A DNA stretch of 64,000 bases from Aliidongia dinghuensis (lineage in GTDB: Bacteria > Pseudomonadota > Alphaproteobacteria > ATCC43930 > CGMCC-115725). A program made the translations under genes and the position numbers. Positions within the stretch are counted from its first letter, which is position 1; the number at the start of each line of letters is the position of its first letter. Below the pieces are notes generated by a model. The model made no database searches and was not told the DNA's origin. It saw only the letters and a program-made list of their open reading frames with translations. The stretch lies in the NCBI RefSeq assembly GCF_014643535.1, contig NZ_BMJQ01000006.1, forward strand, positions 62,001 through 126,000. The letters are read 5' to 3'. Positions 52,767 through 60,841 of this stretch are shown piece by piece.

Positions 52767-53726
52767 ATGTCTGACATTACTCTGACCGCCGTCCAGCAGG
52801 ACACGCTGCTCCAGCTGCAGAACGCGTCGCAGCTGTTCAACCGGACCCAGGAGCGGCTCAACACTGGCAAGAAGGTCAACGGCGTCGTCGACGATGCGGT
52901 CGCCTATTTCCGCTCGACCTCGCTCTATGACCGGACCTCGGCGCTCGATACCCGCAAGGGCAACATCGACCAGAGCGTGTCGGCCGTGACCGCGGCGCTC
53001 AACGCCACCTCGGCCGTCGACGGTCTCTTGAAGCAGCTCAAAGGCGTGCTCGAAGGCGCTCGCGGCGCCGTTCTGTCGCAGCGCGTCGCCGCGACGACCC
53101 AGTTCAAGAACATCGCCAAGCAGCTGGCCCAGCTGGTCAAGGACACGACCTACCAGGGCCTCAACATCCTGACCGCGACCACGGCGACGCTGTCGACCCA
53201 GTTCTCGGAGCGCACGGCCGCCACGCTGGTGATCAACGGCTTCAACCTGGTCGCGACCGGCGCCGGCAACACGAACTCGCTGTTCACCGGCGCCACCGGC
53301 GTCTTCAAGGCCGACGGCTCGCTCAACTTCTCGAACGTGATCTTCTCCGGTGCGGGCGGCACGGGCGTGTTCGGCTTCTCGGCCCTGAACCTCACGAGCG
53401 CGCAGACCATCGGCGGCGTCACCATCGCCGTGTCGCGGGCCGAGGCGATCTTCTCGGCGTCGGACAACCGCATCGACGCGGCCATCGCCCAGAACCAGGC
53501 GATCAGCGCCTCGCTCGGCATCAACGTCTCGATCCTGCAGGCCCGTTCGACCTTCACCGCCAACTATGCGACGACGCTCTCGCAGGGCGGTGACAAGCTG
53601 ACGCTGGCCGACCTCAACACCGAGGCGGCGAACTCCCAGGCCCTGACGCTGCGCCAGCAGATCGGCATCCAGTCGCTGTCGGTCTCGGGCCAGCAGAATC
53701 AGTCGATCCTGAACCTGCTGAAGTAA
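52767..53726 (+). CDS. Flagellin
   Basis: 319 residues; ATG 52767 follows AGGAAGTG. The conserved N-terminal D0/D1 region has LFNRTQERLNTGKKVNGVVDDAVAYF (shown split: RTQERLNTGKKVNG and DDAVAYF), and the C-terminal D0 has LRQQIGIQSLSVSGQQNQSI ending LNLLK. The middle domain is short. No signal peptide or Cys is present, as expected for type III export. No other flagellar gene is in the window, so this is a solitary, possibly accessory (lateral or inducible) flagellin. It has its own sigma-54 promoter. Confidence 0.93.
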   Translation: MSDITLTAVQQDTLLQLQNASQLFNRTQERLNTGKKVNGVVDDAVAYFRSTSLYDRTSALDTRKGNIDQSVSAVTAALNATSAVDGLLKQLKGVLEGARGAVLSQRVAATTQFKNIAKQLAQLVKDTTYQGLNILTATTATLSTQFSERTAATLVINGFNLVATGAGNTNSLFTGATGVFKADGSLNFSNVIFSGAGGTGVFGFSALNLTSAQTIGGVTIAVSRAEAIFSASDNRIDAAIAQNQAISASLGINVSILQARSTFTANYATTLSQGGDKLTLADLNTEAANSQALTLRQQIGIQSLSVSGQQNQSILNLLK

Positions 53727-53764
53727 TCTCGGCGGCAATAATCTCGACGCCCGGCCCGGCTGCC

Positions 53765-54706
53765 TCAAACGCCGGGGCGGGCGGTCGAGAAATAGAGCCC
53801 GGGCAGGATCAGGACGCTGCCCCAGAGATGGTAGAAGCCGGGCTGTTCGGCGAGCAGCAGATAGCCCAGCACGCCGTTGTAGAGCGGTCCCAGATAGAGC
53901 ATGAGCCCGGCCCAGGCCGGGCCCTTGAGAGCCACCAGCTTGCCATAGCAGCTGTAGGCGCCGAACCCGGGCACCAGTCCCAGGAACGCCATGTAGCCGA
54001 AGGCGGACATGGTGAGCCGCGGCCCATCGCCCAGAATCACGCCGTCCAGCATCAGCTCGGCAATCGCGCACGGCAGGCTGACGACCACGCCCGCCAACAC
54101 GATCGCGGCGAAGCGCACCATGAGCGGCAGCGGCGACGGCCAGAGCCGCAGCAGCACCGAATAGAGCGACCAGGACAGGACCGCGAGCAGAACCCAGAGA
54201 TCGCCCGGGATGAAGCTCAGCGACAAGAGCCGCCCGAGGTCGCCCTTGGTGACGATCACGATGACGCCCGCGAACGCCAGCAGCGCGCCCAGGGCCTGGC
54301 GGGCGGTGATCCGATGGCGCCAGATCGCGGCCGCGAGGCCGAGGATCAGGATCGGCGACAGCGCATAGAGCAGCCCCATGTTGGTCGCGGTCGTCGTCTG
54401 GCCCGCGATATAGACCGGCGCGCCGCAGAGCCCCATGCCGAGGCCGCCTAGGATCGCAAGGCGCCCCCACTCGCGCGCGAGCTCGGCCCGTGCCGCCCAG
54501 AGTGGCCGGCCGACCAGGGGCAGCAGGATCAAGAACGTGCAGGTCCACCGGCCGACGGCGAGCGTGATCGGCGGCACCGCGCCGTCGACCACCCGCGCCG
54601 TCAGCTGATTGGCCGCAAAGAGCACCGGCGTCACGATCAGCAGCAGGACGGCGAACCCATCGGACCCAGCGATGGGCCCGACGGCAGGCCGGCGCTCCGC
54701 CGCCAT
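53765..54706 (-). CDS. EamA/DMT-superfamily transporter
   Basis: ATG 54706 shares its A with the TGA of murI and gives 313 residues; the longer upstream frame is an overlap with murI. It has ten predicted membrane segments in two EamA repeats (LLIVTPVLFAANQLTARVV; then ALLAFAGVIVIVTKGDLGRL and WVLLAVLSWSLYSVLLRLW). Such proteins export metabolites or amino acids; the substrate is not evident. Confidence 0.9.
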   Translation of the reverse strand: MAAERRPAVGPIAGSDGFAVLLLIVTPVLFAANQLTARVVDGAVPPITLAVGRWTCTFLILLPLVGRPLWAARAELAREWGRLAILGGLGMGLCGAPVYIAGQTTTATNMGLLYALSPILILGLAAAIWRHRITARQALGALLAFAGVIVIVTKGDLGRLLSLSFIPGDLWVLLAVLSWSLYSVLLRLWPSPLPLMVRFAAIVLAGVVVSLPCAIAELMLDGVILGDGPRLTMSAFGYMAFLGLVPGFGAYSCYGKLVALKGPAWAGLMLYLGPLYNGVLGYLLLAEQPGFYHLWGSVLILPGLYFSTARPGV

Positions 54707-55566
54707 CAGGTGCCGGTCGGCAACGCTGGCAGCGTCACCCATTCGACCGCGGCCGGCTCGATCCGCTCGCCCAGGAAGCGCGAGGCGATGCGCGCGAACC
54801 GGTCCGGCCCGTCGGTCGCGAGATACCGGATCGAGGGCGCCGCACCATCCGCCCGCGCGAGATGACGCTCGGCCAGCAAGTCGGCCGCCGCCGCAGCGAC
54901 CGTTTCCGAGCTGTCGACCAACGTCACCCAGGGGCCGAACATGGTGCGGATCGCCGGCGTGAACAGCGGGAAATGGGTGCAGCCCAGCACGAGGCAATCC
55001 GGCGCCGCGCGCGGATCGCGCTCGAACATCGGCCCGAGATAGCGGCGCAGCACAGCCTCGGCCAGCACGTCCTCTGCCCAGCCCTCCTCGGCCAGCGCCA
55101 CCAGCAGGCCGCAGGCTCGCGCCTGGACCGCCGCCTCGGGACGGAGCCGGTGGATCGCCGCCTCGTAGGCGCCTGAGCGCACCGTGCCTTCGGTTGCGAT
55201 CACCGCGATGCGGCCGCTGCGCGACCCGGCCACCGCCGCGGCCGCGCCCGGCTCGACCACGCCCAGGATCGGCAAGGCGGGATAGAGCCGCTCGAGCGTC
55301 GGCAGCGCATGGACCGTCGCCGTATTGCAGGCGACGACGAGCAGCTTGATGCCCTGGGCCGCCAGATAGGCGACCGCCTCGGCCGTATAGGCCGCGACCG
55401 TCTCCGGACTCTTCGGCCCATAGGGCACGCGCGCTGTGTCGCCTAGATAAATCATCGATTCCTGCGGCAACCGGCGGCGCAGTGCTGCGAGCACGGTCAA
55501 GCCGCCGACGCCGGAGTCGAACACGCCGATCGGCTGGGTTGAGGAAACGGGATGCGCGGGGTCCAT
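54706..55566 (-). CDS. murI: Glutamate racemase
   Basis: 286 residues from ATG 55566. It has IGVFDSGVGGLTVLAALRR and YLGDTARVPYGPKSPETV, plus the two catalytic cysteines in VVACNTATVHALPTL and LVLGCTHFPLFTPAI. It makes D-glutamate for peptidoglycan. The next gene starts at its stop codon, so murI and the EamA transporter are likely co-transcribed. No strong SD was seen at the chosen start; an in-frame ATG at 55638 is the alternative. Confidence 0.95.
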   Translation of the reverse strand: MDPAHPVSSTQPIGVFDSGVGGLTVLAALRRRLPQESMIYLGDTARVPYGPKSPETVAAYTAEAVAYLAAQGIKLLVVACNTATVHALPTLERLYPALPILGVVEPGAAAAVAGSRSGRIAVIATEGTVRSGAYEAAIHRLRPEAAVQARACGLLVALAEEGWAEDVLAEAVLRRYLGPMFERDPRAAPDCLVLGCTHFPLFTPAIRTMFGPWVTLVDSSETVAAAAADLLAERHLARADGAAPSIRYLATDGPDRFARIASRFLGERIEPAAVEWVTLPALPTGT

Positions 55567-55637
55567 TGCTGGGTCAGGGGGCAGGATCAGAGGCGGGGTT
55601 TGGGGATACTCGTCATAGCGGCGAAGGCGCGCCCACA

Positions 55638-55665
55638 CAACGCCCGGCTAGCAACGCCCGGCTAA
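55638..55665. repeat. Two tandem copies of a 14-bp repeat upstream of murI
   Basis: CAACGCCCGGCTAG (55638-55651) is followed directly by CAACGCCCGGCTAA (55652-55665). It lies between the esterase stop (55678) and the murI start, at the junction of two transcription units on the same strand. Confidence 0.65.
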
Positions 55666-55677
55666 CTCCGCGGCGCC

Positions 55678-56559
55678 CTAACTTTTGGGTGTCGGGGTGA
55701 AGGAGCGCGCGAGGAACTGCAGCACGGCCGGGAGCGCCGCCGACCAAGTGTCCCAATCATGATCGCCGGGCGTCAGCGCCGTCTCGACCGGGATCTTCAT
55801 GGCGGCAAGGCGCGCCGCCATGACCGCTTGCTCCCGGTCCAGGTGATAGCGGTCGCCCGTGCCGCAGGTGAGATAGATCGACGGCACCGGCCCCGATGGC
55901 GACAGTGTGCCGGCCAGCGTCATCGGGCTTGCGGCGACGAAGCGGTGCGCGTCGAACGGCCGGCCGAACGCCCCCTGGAAGATGCGCTGGATATGCTCGT
56001 CGAACTGCGTCTCGGGCGTCACCCGCGTCCAGAACGCGCCGCTCATCGCCGCCGCCGCCGCATAGCGGTCGGGCGCCATCAGTGCGAAGCGCAGCGCGCC
56101 GAAGCCACCCATCGAATAACCGGCGATGGCTCGACCGCGCCGATCGGTCCGCGCCCGCCAGGTCCGCTCGACATAGGTTGGCAGGTCCTGCTCGATCGCG
56201 GTCGCGACATTGCCCGAGCCGTCGCCCGGCGCGTCCATGTACCAGGAATTGGGCCCTCCCTCCGGCATGACGATAAGCGTCGGCGGCAGGCGCCGGTCAG
56301 CGATCAGCCGGTCGGCGATCTCCTGAAGGTGGCCTTGCTCGACCCAGTCGACAGCGGAAGCCTCAGCACCGTGCAGCAGGTAGATGACCGGCAGCCGGTC
56401 ACGCATCGCCGCATAATCGGCCGGCAGGTAGAGGACGAAGCCCAGCGGATGGCCGAGTGCGGCGCTCGGCGCTTCCTCGGCCCGCAGGATCTGCGACGGC
56501 TCGGCCGAGGCACTCCCGGCGGCAAGGGCGAACAGCAGGGCGAGGAGCCAGCGCATCAT
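55678..56559 (-). CDS. Exported alpha/beta-hydrolase esterase (esterase D / enterochelin-esterase type)
   Basis: 293 residues from ATG 56559, overlapping the preceding stop (ATGATGA). A signal peptide is present (LLALLFALAAGSASA). The nucleophile Ser is in AIAGYSMGGFGALRFAL; the oxyanion/HG region is VIYLLHGAEA; the His is in TPGDHDWDTW, with an acidic residue in GDRYHLDREQ. It would act in the periplasm on an ester, perhaps an acylated glycan. It is the last gene of the OpgC-Rieske operon. Confidence 0.88.
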   Translation of the reverse strand: MMRWLLALLFALAAGSASAEPSQILRAEEAPSAALGHPLGFVLYLPADYAAMRDRLPVIYLLHGAEASAVDWVEQGHLQEIADRLIADRRLPPTLIVMPEGGPNSWYMDAPGDGSGNVATAIEQDLPTYVERTWRARTDRRGRAIAGYSMGGFGALRFALMAPDRYAAAAAMSGAFWTRVTPETQFDEHIQRIFQGAFGRPFDAHRFVAASPMTLAGTLSPSGPVPSIYLTCGTGDRYHLDREQAVMAARLAAMKIPVETALTPGDHDWDTWSAALPAVLQFLARSFTPTPKS

Positions 56560-57329
56560 TCGGCCGCCATCCGCCGCTCGACGGATTGCACCTCGGCAAG
56601 CTGGTCGGGGGTAACCGAGAAGATCGCGAGCCCCGCGCCGCGCGAAATCGTGCCGGCGAGCCTGACCGGGCGGCCGACCAGGGCGCGCGCCGCCTCGCCC
56701 ACCGGGCCGCCGTCGGATGCCGCCATCAGGTACCAGCGCAGGCTGCCGTCGTCGGCCCTGGTCACGAACAGGGCCGGGATGCCGCCGTAGAGACAGAACG
56801 AGCCACAGGCCTCGTGCGCCTTGCCCTCGCCCGGGTTCATGGCGCCGGCATAGCATTTGGCATCGACGATCTCGCCCTCGAGCATCGCCGCCTCGGGGGC
56901 CGCGGCCGGCAGCGGCGCCATGACCGAGGCATCCTGACGCACGGGCGCCTGGTCCAGCTGCAGCACGGTAAGGTCGCCGCGCAGGATCGGATAGCCGCGT
57001 GCCTCGACCATGGCACCATCCAGCTCATCGAGCCCGTCAGGGGCGCCGATCTTGCCTTCGTCGGCCAGCAGCACCGCCCCGGCCGGCCGGTCGCGCGTCG
57101 CGGCGAGGCGCAGCAGCGGATAAGGCCGCGCCTGGAACTGCCCCGTATAGGCGACCTCGCCCTCCGTGCCCCAGGCGCCGCTCGCGTGCGGCTTCTGCCC
57201 GCCGAACAGCAGGAGTGCGAGGCCGACATCGAGGATCACCAGGAGCACCAGCACCCCCGCCAGGAAGCCCCTGAGGCCGCGCGGCAGCTTCAGGTAACCG
57301 ACGTAAAACGGCGGATCGGGCTCAGCCAT
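56556..57329 (-). CDS. Membrane-anchored protein of unknown function with a four-Cys motif
   Basis: 257 residues. One transmembrane helix (FLAGVLVLLVILDVGLALLL) near the N-terminus leaves the rest outside. Around 155-190 is the segment VDAKCYAGAMNPGEGKAHEA followed by CGSFCLYGGIPALFV, with three Cys and a conserved feel. This motif recurs in proteins encoded beside Rieske/haem membrane oxidoreductases. I do not recognise the function. It overlaps the Rieske gene by 8 bp and the esterase gene by 4 bp, so translation is coupled on both sides. Confidence 0.75.
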   Translation of the reverse strand: MAEPDPPFYVGYLKLPRGLRGFLAGVLVLLVILDVGLALLLFGGQKPHASGAWGTEGEVAYTGQFQARPYPLLRLAATRDRPAGAVLLADEGKIGAPDGLDELDGAMVEARGYPILRGDLTVLQLDQAPVRQDASVMAPLPAAAPEAAMLEGEIVDAKCYAGAMNPGEGKAHEACGSFCLYGGIPALFVTRADDGSLRWYLMAASDGGPVGEAARALVGRPVRLAGTISRGAGLAIFSVTPDQLAEVQSVERRMAAE

Positions 57330-58392
57330 GGGCCTCTTCCAACGGCAGCGGGGCGACCGGCGTGCCCGGCGGCAGCGGCCGGGGATCGACCAGCACGATA
57401 TCGCCCTCGCGTTTCAGCCGATATGTGGCGATCTTGTCGGTGAAGGGCGGCGGGCTCCGGCCGTTCTCCGGGCGGAACTGGAAGCCGTGCCAGGGGCAGG
57501 TGATGCAGCCGTCGATGATCCGTCCCTCGCCGAGCGGCCCGTTCTGATGGGCACAGACGTTGACGACGGCCGAAAGTCTGCCGCCATTGCGGAACACGGC
57601 GATGCGCTCGCCTTGAGGCGGCACCACGATGCGCGCCCGTCCATCGGCGAGGTTCGCGCGGAGCTCGCCGACCGTGCCGACCGCGAGCCAGCCGGCCGCA
57701 TCCGCCGCGTCGGGCGTCTCGTCGCGTCGCCGCTCGACCCGTGCCGCGGCGCCATGCAGCGCGCCCAGCAGTACAACGGCGCCGCCGAGCAGCACCGGCA
57801 CCACGGCTGAACGCTCCGCCTGCATGACGCCCAGCGCCACATGCAGGATGAGCAGACCGAAGGCGGCGTAGACCGCCATATGGATCGCCTTCCACACCGG
57901 CGGTGTCAGGAAGGCGAGCCAGAAATCGTGACTGGTGACCGCCATCACGACCAGGATCAGGAGCGCCGCCACGCCCAGCGCCTCGAACGGGAAACCGAGG
58001 AAACTGCCGTAGTTCGGATTGCTCACCAGCAGGGATACGAGCGGGTCGAGCTTGCCCGCGCCATGGTACCAGTCGATCGCCGACCAGGCATGGGCGAGGG
58101 CTACGAGGCAGGTCAGCACGCCGAAATGCCGCCGGTTGTAGAGCAGCGGCAGGAAGCGGCGGTCGAGCCGGGCGAGCGGCCCGATCGCGAGGATGCCGGT
58201 CAGCATCACGAGGCCGCAGCTGCCGAGCGCGCGGGTGCGCAGCGTCTCCCAGGTCACCGGGTGATCCGACGGCAGCAGTCGGGGCCCGAGCGCCAGGAAG
58301 CCCGCGAGATAGAGGGCGACGCCGGCCAACAGCAGCAGGTCGTAGACCTGCTTGTGCCGGTTCCACTGGACGGCGCGGAAGCCGGCACTCAT
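57322..58392 (-). CDS. Membrane oxidoreductase: haem-type transmembrane domain fused to a Rieske [2Fe-2S] domain
   Basis: 356 residues. Residues ~15-215 hold six hydrophobic helices with histidines placed as in ferric-reductase-like/MsrQ cytochromes (RRHFGVLTCLVALAHAWSAI; VWKAIHMAVYAAFGLLILHV). Residues ~235-340 are a Rieske domain with the cluster ligands C-x-H in NVCAHQNGPLG and C-x2-H in CITCPWHGFQFRP. The predicted role is electron transfer across or at the inner membrane. The combination in one chain is known from sequence databases, but its partner and substrate are not obvious here. Confidence 0.88.
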   Translation of the reverse strand: MSAGFRAVQWNRHKQVYDLLLLAGVALYLAGFLALGPRLLPSDHPVTWETLRTRALGSCGLVMLTGILAIGPLARLDRRFLPLLYNRRHFGVLTCLVALAHAWSAIDWYHGAGKLDPLVSLLVSNPNYGSFLGFPFEALGVAALLILVVMAVTSHDFWLAFLTPPVWKAIHMAVYAAFGLLILHVALGVMQAERSAVVPVLLGGAVVLLGALHGAAARVERRRDETPDAADAAGWLAVGTVGELRANLADGRARIVVPPQGERIAVFRNGGRLSAVVNVCAHQNGPLGEGRIIDGCITCPWHGFQFRPENGRSPPPFTDKIATYRLKREGDIVLVDPRPLPPGTPVAPLPLEEAHG

Positions 58393-58547
58393 CGCACGGC
58401 ACCGCTCACCAGCGGCCCGTCGCCCAGCGGGGCCTTATCGAGCACAGCAGGCGGCCGCAGCACCAGAGCGGCTACCAGCAGGCCGCCGACGAGCCAGGGA
58501 AGAATCTGCCAGACCCGCCGGTGCCAGCGGCGATGCGGCCGCCTCAC
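58389..58547 (-). CDS. Small membrane protein, 52 aa
   Basis: GTG 58547 overlaps the stop of the preceding gene (GTGA), and its own TGA overlaps the ATG of the Rieske gene (ATGA). The product has a basic N-terminus (RRPHRRWHRR), one transmembrane helix (ILPWLVGGLLVAALVL) and a short tail. The double overlap is the main evidence that it is translated. No family recognised. Confidence 0.6.
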   Translation of the reverse strand: MRRPHRRWHRRVWQILPWLVGGLLVAALVLRPPAVLDKAPLGDGPLVSGAVR

Positions 58548-58801
58548 GGCCCAGTCCCGCCAGTGAGGGGCCCGCCAGAGAGGGGCCCGCCAGAGAGCCC
58601 GCGGCCGAGCACCCAGCGTCCAAGCACCCAGGGCCAGAGCACAGCGGCACCAGGCAGCAGCAGGACCCGCGCGCCCCAGGTCACGTGTCCCGCATCGGGC
58701 ATGGCGCGGAGCACGCCCAGGGTCACGAAGCCCAGGCCCACGACGAGACCGACGGCGCCGTAAAGCTCGACACCCGCGACGATGATCCGCGCTGCGCCCA
58801 T
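58544..58801 (-). CDS. Small membrane protein, 85 aa
   Basis: ATG 58801 is preceded by GGAG seven bases upstream. Two hydrophobic segments (IIVAGVELYGAVGLVVGLGF and VLLLPGAAVLWPWVLGRWVL) are followed by a Gly/Leu/Ser repeat tail (GLSGGPLSGGPLTGG). It lies 41 bp after the OpgC-like gene and overlaps the next small gene. It could assist the haem/Rieske protein, as small subunits of membrane oxidoreductases do, but that is only inference. Confidence 0.65.
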   Translation of the reverse strand: MGAARIIVAGVELYGAVGLVVGLGFVTLGVLRAMPDAGHVTWGARVLLLPGAAVLWPWVLGRWVLGRGLSGGPLSGGPLTGGTGP

Positions 58802-58842
58802 GGATCCGCTCCGCCTGCGCCAGAGGATGGGGAGTGTAGCGA

Positions 58843-60084
58843 TCAGCGCGTCGAAATCGAAGGCGCTATTCCCGTCCGCGGCCGGGCCGATGTCGGCGCG
58901 CGGACCGGTTCCGCCGGCTGGTTCGCTGCGGCGGGCGCCGGCGCGGGCGTTGTGGCAGGCTTGGCCCATGGCGCCGACTTGATCCAGGCGACGCCATAGG
59001 CGACGGCGAACAGCACGGCGAAGCAGACGCCATTCACCAGCACCTGTGCCACGAAGCCGGTGCCAAGCAGGTCGAACGCCATGCCGGCCAGGTCGGCGAG
59101 CAGGATGCCGGCCAGGAAGATCGACAGTGCCTGCTGACCGCATTTGACGAGTGGCCGGACCGTCTGGCCCTGGATCAGGTGCAGGCGGCCCGTCAGCAGA
59201 TAGACCGCGACATAGGCGGTCGCGAAGAAATGCAGGATCTGCAGCGGGTCGAGGAAGGTCTTGTCGGCATGGCCCAGGATCCAGGCCTGGACCAGATCGA
59301 GCCCCGGCACGGTCTCGTAGATCGCCGGCACGGTGACCGCGACGCCGAACAGGATATAGGCGACCGCCGCACGGAAGATGCGCCGGTCGGCCGGCGGGGG
59401 CGTGAGCCACTTCATCGACAGCGAGAAGCCGGTGAAGAACAGCAGCTGCCAGCAGAAGGGGTTGAAGAACCAGCCGCGCGGATCGCTGGGGCTAGGCAGG
59501 TTCCAGTCATAGGCGTTGGCGAGCGCCCAGAGCGCCGCCGAGGCCGCGAGCACGGCCAGCGGATGGACAAGACGCGCCAGCGCCACCGCGACCGGCACCA
59601 TCGCCAGCACGACCATGTAGACCGGCAGGATGTCGAGGTAATGCGGCACATAGGTCAGCGTGACGATGCCCAAGAGCGCATCGGCAGGATCGGCGAACAG
59701 ATGGTCGAGCTGCAGGACCGAGCGATAGTCGTCCTGGCCCGGGAGGAGCCGGTTCGCCGCCACCGCCAGCGCCGCCACGACCAGCACGATCGCGAGCTGC
59801 GCGATATAGAGCTGCCAGACCCGGAGCCCGATGCGCGCCGAGCCCAGGAGCCAGCCTGCCCGCTTGTAGACGCCCCCGAACGCGAGGCCGCCGGCATAAC
59901 CCGACACGAACACGAACATCGCGGCCGCGTCCGACAGGCCGAAGCGCGCCGGGATCCAGTCCGAGAGCCAGTTGCCCCGGGTGTGGCTCACCAGGATGAC
60001 GAACAGTGCGATGCCGCGGAAGAAATCGAGCCGCGGATCGCGGACCTTAGCCGGCCTGGTCGCTGGGATCGGCGCTGCTGTCAT
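58843..60084 (-). CDS. OpgC-family membrane protein (acyltransferase-3-like)
   Basis: 413 residues with about ten transmembrane segments. The N-terminal signature DPRLDFFRGIALFVILVSHT and the following FGLSDAAAMFVFVSGYAGG match OpgC-domain proteins, which transfer succinyl or similar groups onto periplasmic glucans. A Pro/Ala-rich cytoplasmic tail follows. It heads an operon with two small membrane proteins, a Rieske oxidoreductase, an unknown membrane-anchored protein and an exported esterase. Confidence 0.88.
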   Translation of the reverse strand: MTAAPIPATRPAKVRDPRLDFFRGIALFVILVSHTRGNWLSDWIPARFGLSDAAAMFVFVSGYAGGLAFGGVYKRAGWLLGSARIGLRVWQLYIAQLAIVLVVAALAVAANRLLPGQDDYRSVLQLDHLFADPADALLGIVTLTYVPHYLDILPVYMVVLAMVPVAVALARLVHPLAVLAASAALWALANAYDWNLPSPSDPRGWFFNPFCWQLLFFTGFSLSMKWLTPPPADRRIFRAAVAYILFGVAVTVPAIYETVPGLDLVQAWILGHADKTFLDPLQILHFFATAYVAVYLLTGRLHLIQGQTVRPLVKCGQQALSIFLAGILLADLAGMAFDLLGTGFVAQVLVNGVCFAVLFAVAYGVAWIKSAPWAKPATTPAPAPAAANQPAEPVRAPTSARPRTGIAPSISTR

Positions 60085-60168
60085 GCTTCATCCAAGAAGG
60101 ACGGCGCGCCGGGGAAAGACCGGACGCGCCGTTCGGGCCAGAAGACGAAGCGTAGATTTAGGCCGGAC

Positions 60169-60214
60169 GGGCCGGAAAACGAATCACGTTCCCGCGATTG
60201 TTGTGATCCGGCCC
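60169..60214 (-). terminator. Composite hairpin after kdpC
   Basis: GGGCCGGA (60169-60176) pairs with TCCGGCCC (60207-60214), and the inner arms ATCAC (60183-60187) and GTGAT (60203-60207) nearly continue the stem. It lies 18 bp downstream of the kdpC stop on the minus strand and 84 bp upstream of the OpgC-like gene. No T-run follows. Confidence 0.45.
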
Positions 60215-60232
60215 GCCCTCATCTCATTACCG

Positions 60233-60829
60233 TCACTTCATCGCGTCGAGCGCCAGGTTGAGCTCGAGCACGTTCACATGCGCCTCGCCCAACACGCCAC
60301 CGGCGCGGCCCTCGATATGGGTCTCGACCAGCGCCTTGACCTTGTCGGCCGGCAGGTTACGTGCCTTCGCGACGCGCTCGACCTGGAAGAGTGCCCCGGC
60401 CGGCGTGATGTCCGGGTCGAGGCCGGAGGCCGAGGTCGTGACCAGGTCGACCGGCACCGGCGCATCGGAGCCGGCCTTCAGCGTCTCGACGTCGCCCTTG
60501 ACCCGGTCGATGAGCGCCTTCGACGTCGGCCCATAGTTCGAACCGGTCGAGGCATCGGCCTTGTAGGGCACGGGGACCTGCTTGGTCGCGTCGTTCGGGT
60601 CCGCATCGGTCGTCGCCGACGGGCGGCCGTGGAAATACTGATCGCCTGTGAAGTTCTGGCCGATGAGCGCCGAGCCCACGACCTTGCCGTCCCGCTCGAT
60701 CAGGCTGCCCTCGGCCTGGTGCGGGAACAGCACCCGGGCGACGCCGGTCACCGCGTAGGGATAGACCAGGCCCGTGATGGCGCTCAGCAACAGGAGCATC
60801 ACGATGGCCGGGCGGATTTCCTTCAACAT
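60233..60829 (-). CDS. kdpC: Potassium-transporting ATPase KdpC subunit
   Basis: 198 residues, normal for KdpC. It has one N-terminal membrane helix ([20 protein letters not shown]), then [19 protein letters not shown] and [20 protein letters not shown], with [11 protein letters not shown], all family hallmarks. It stabilises the KdpAB complex. It starts 12 bp after kdpB with GAGGAA as SD. Confidence 0.97.
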   Translation of the reverse strand: MLKEIRPAIVMLLLLSAITGLVYPYAVTGVARVLFPHQAEGSLIERDGKVVGSALIGQNFTGDQYFHGRPSATTDADPNDATKQVPVPYKADASTGSNYGPTSKALIDRVKGDVETLKAGSDAPVPVDLVTTSASGLDPDITPAGALFQVERVAKARNLPADKVKALVETHIEGRAGGVLGEAHVNVLELNLALDAMK

Positions 60830-60841
60830 TTCGGCAGTTCC

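Noticed and set aside
57322..58392. Rieske protein as a ring-hydroxylating dioxygenase
   Set aside because: The N-terminal part is a bundle of membrane helices, and there is no mononuclear-iron catalytic domain after the Rieske motif.
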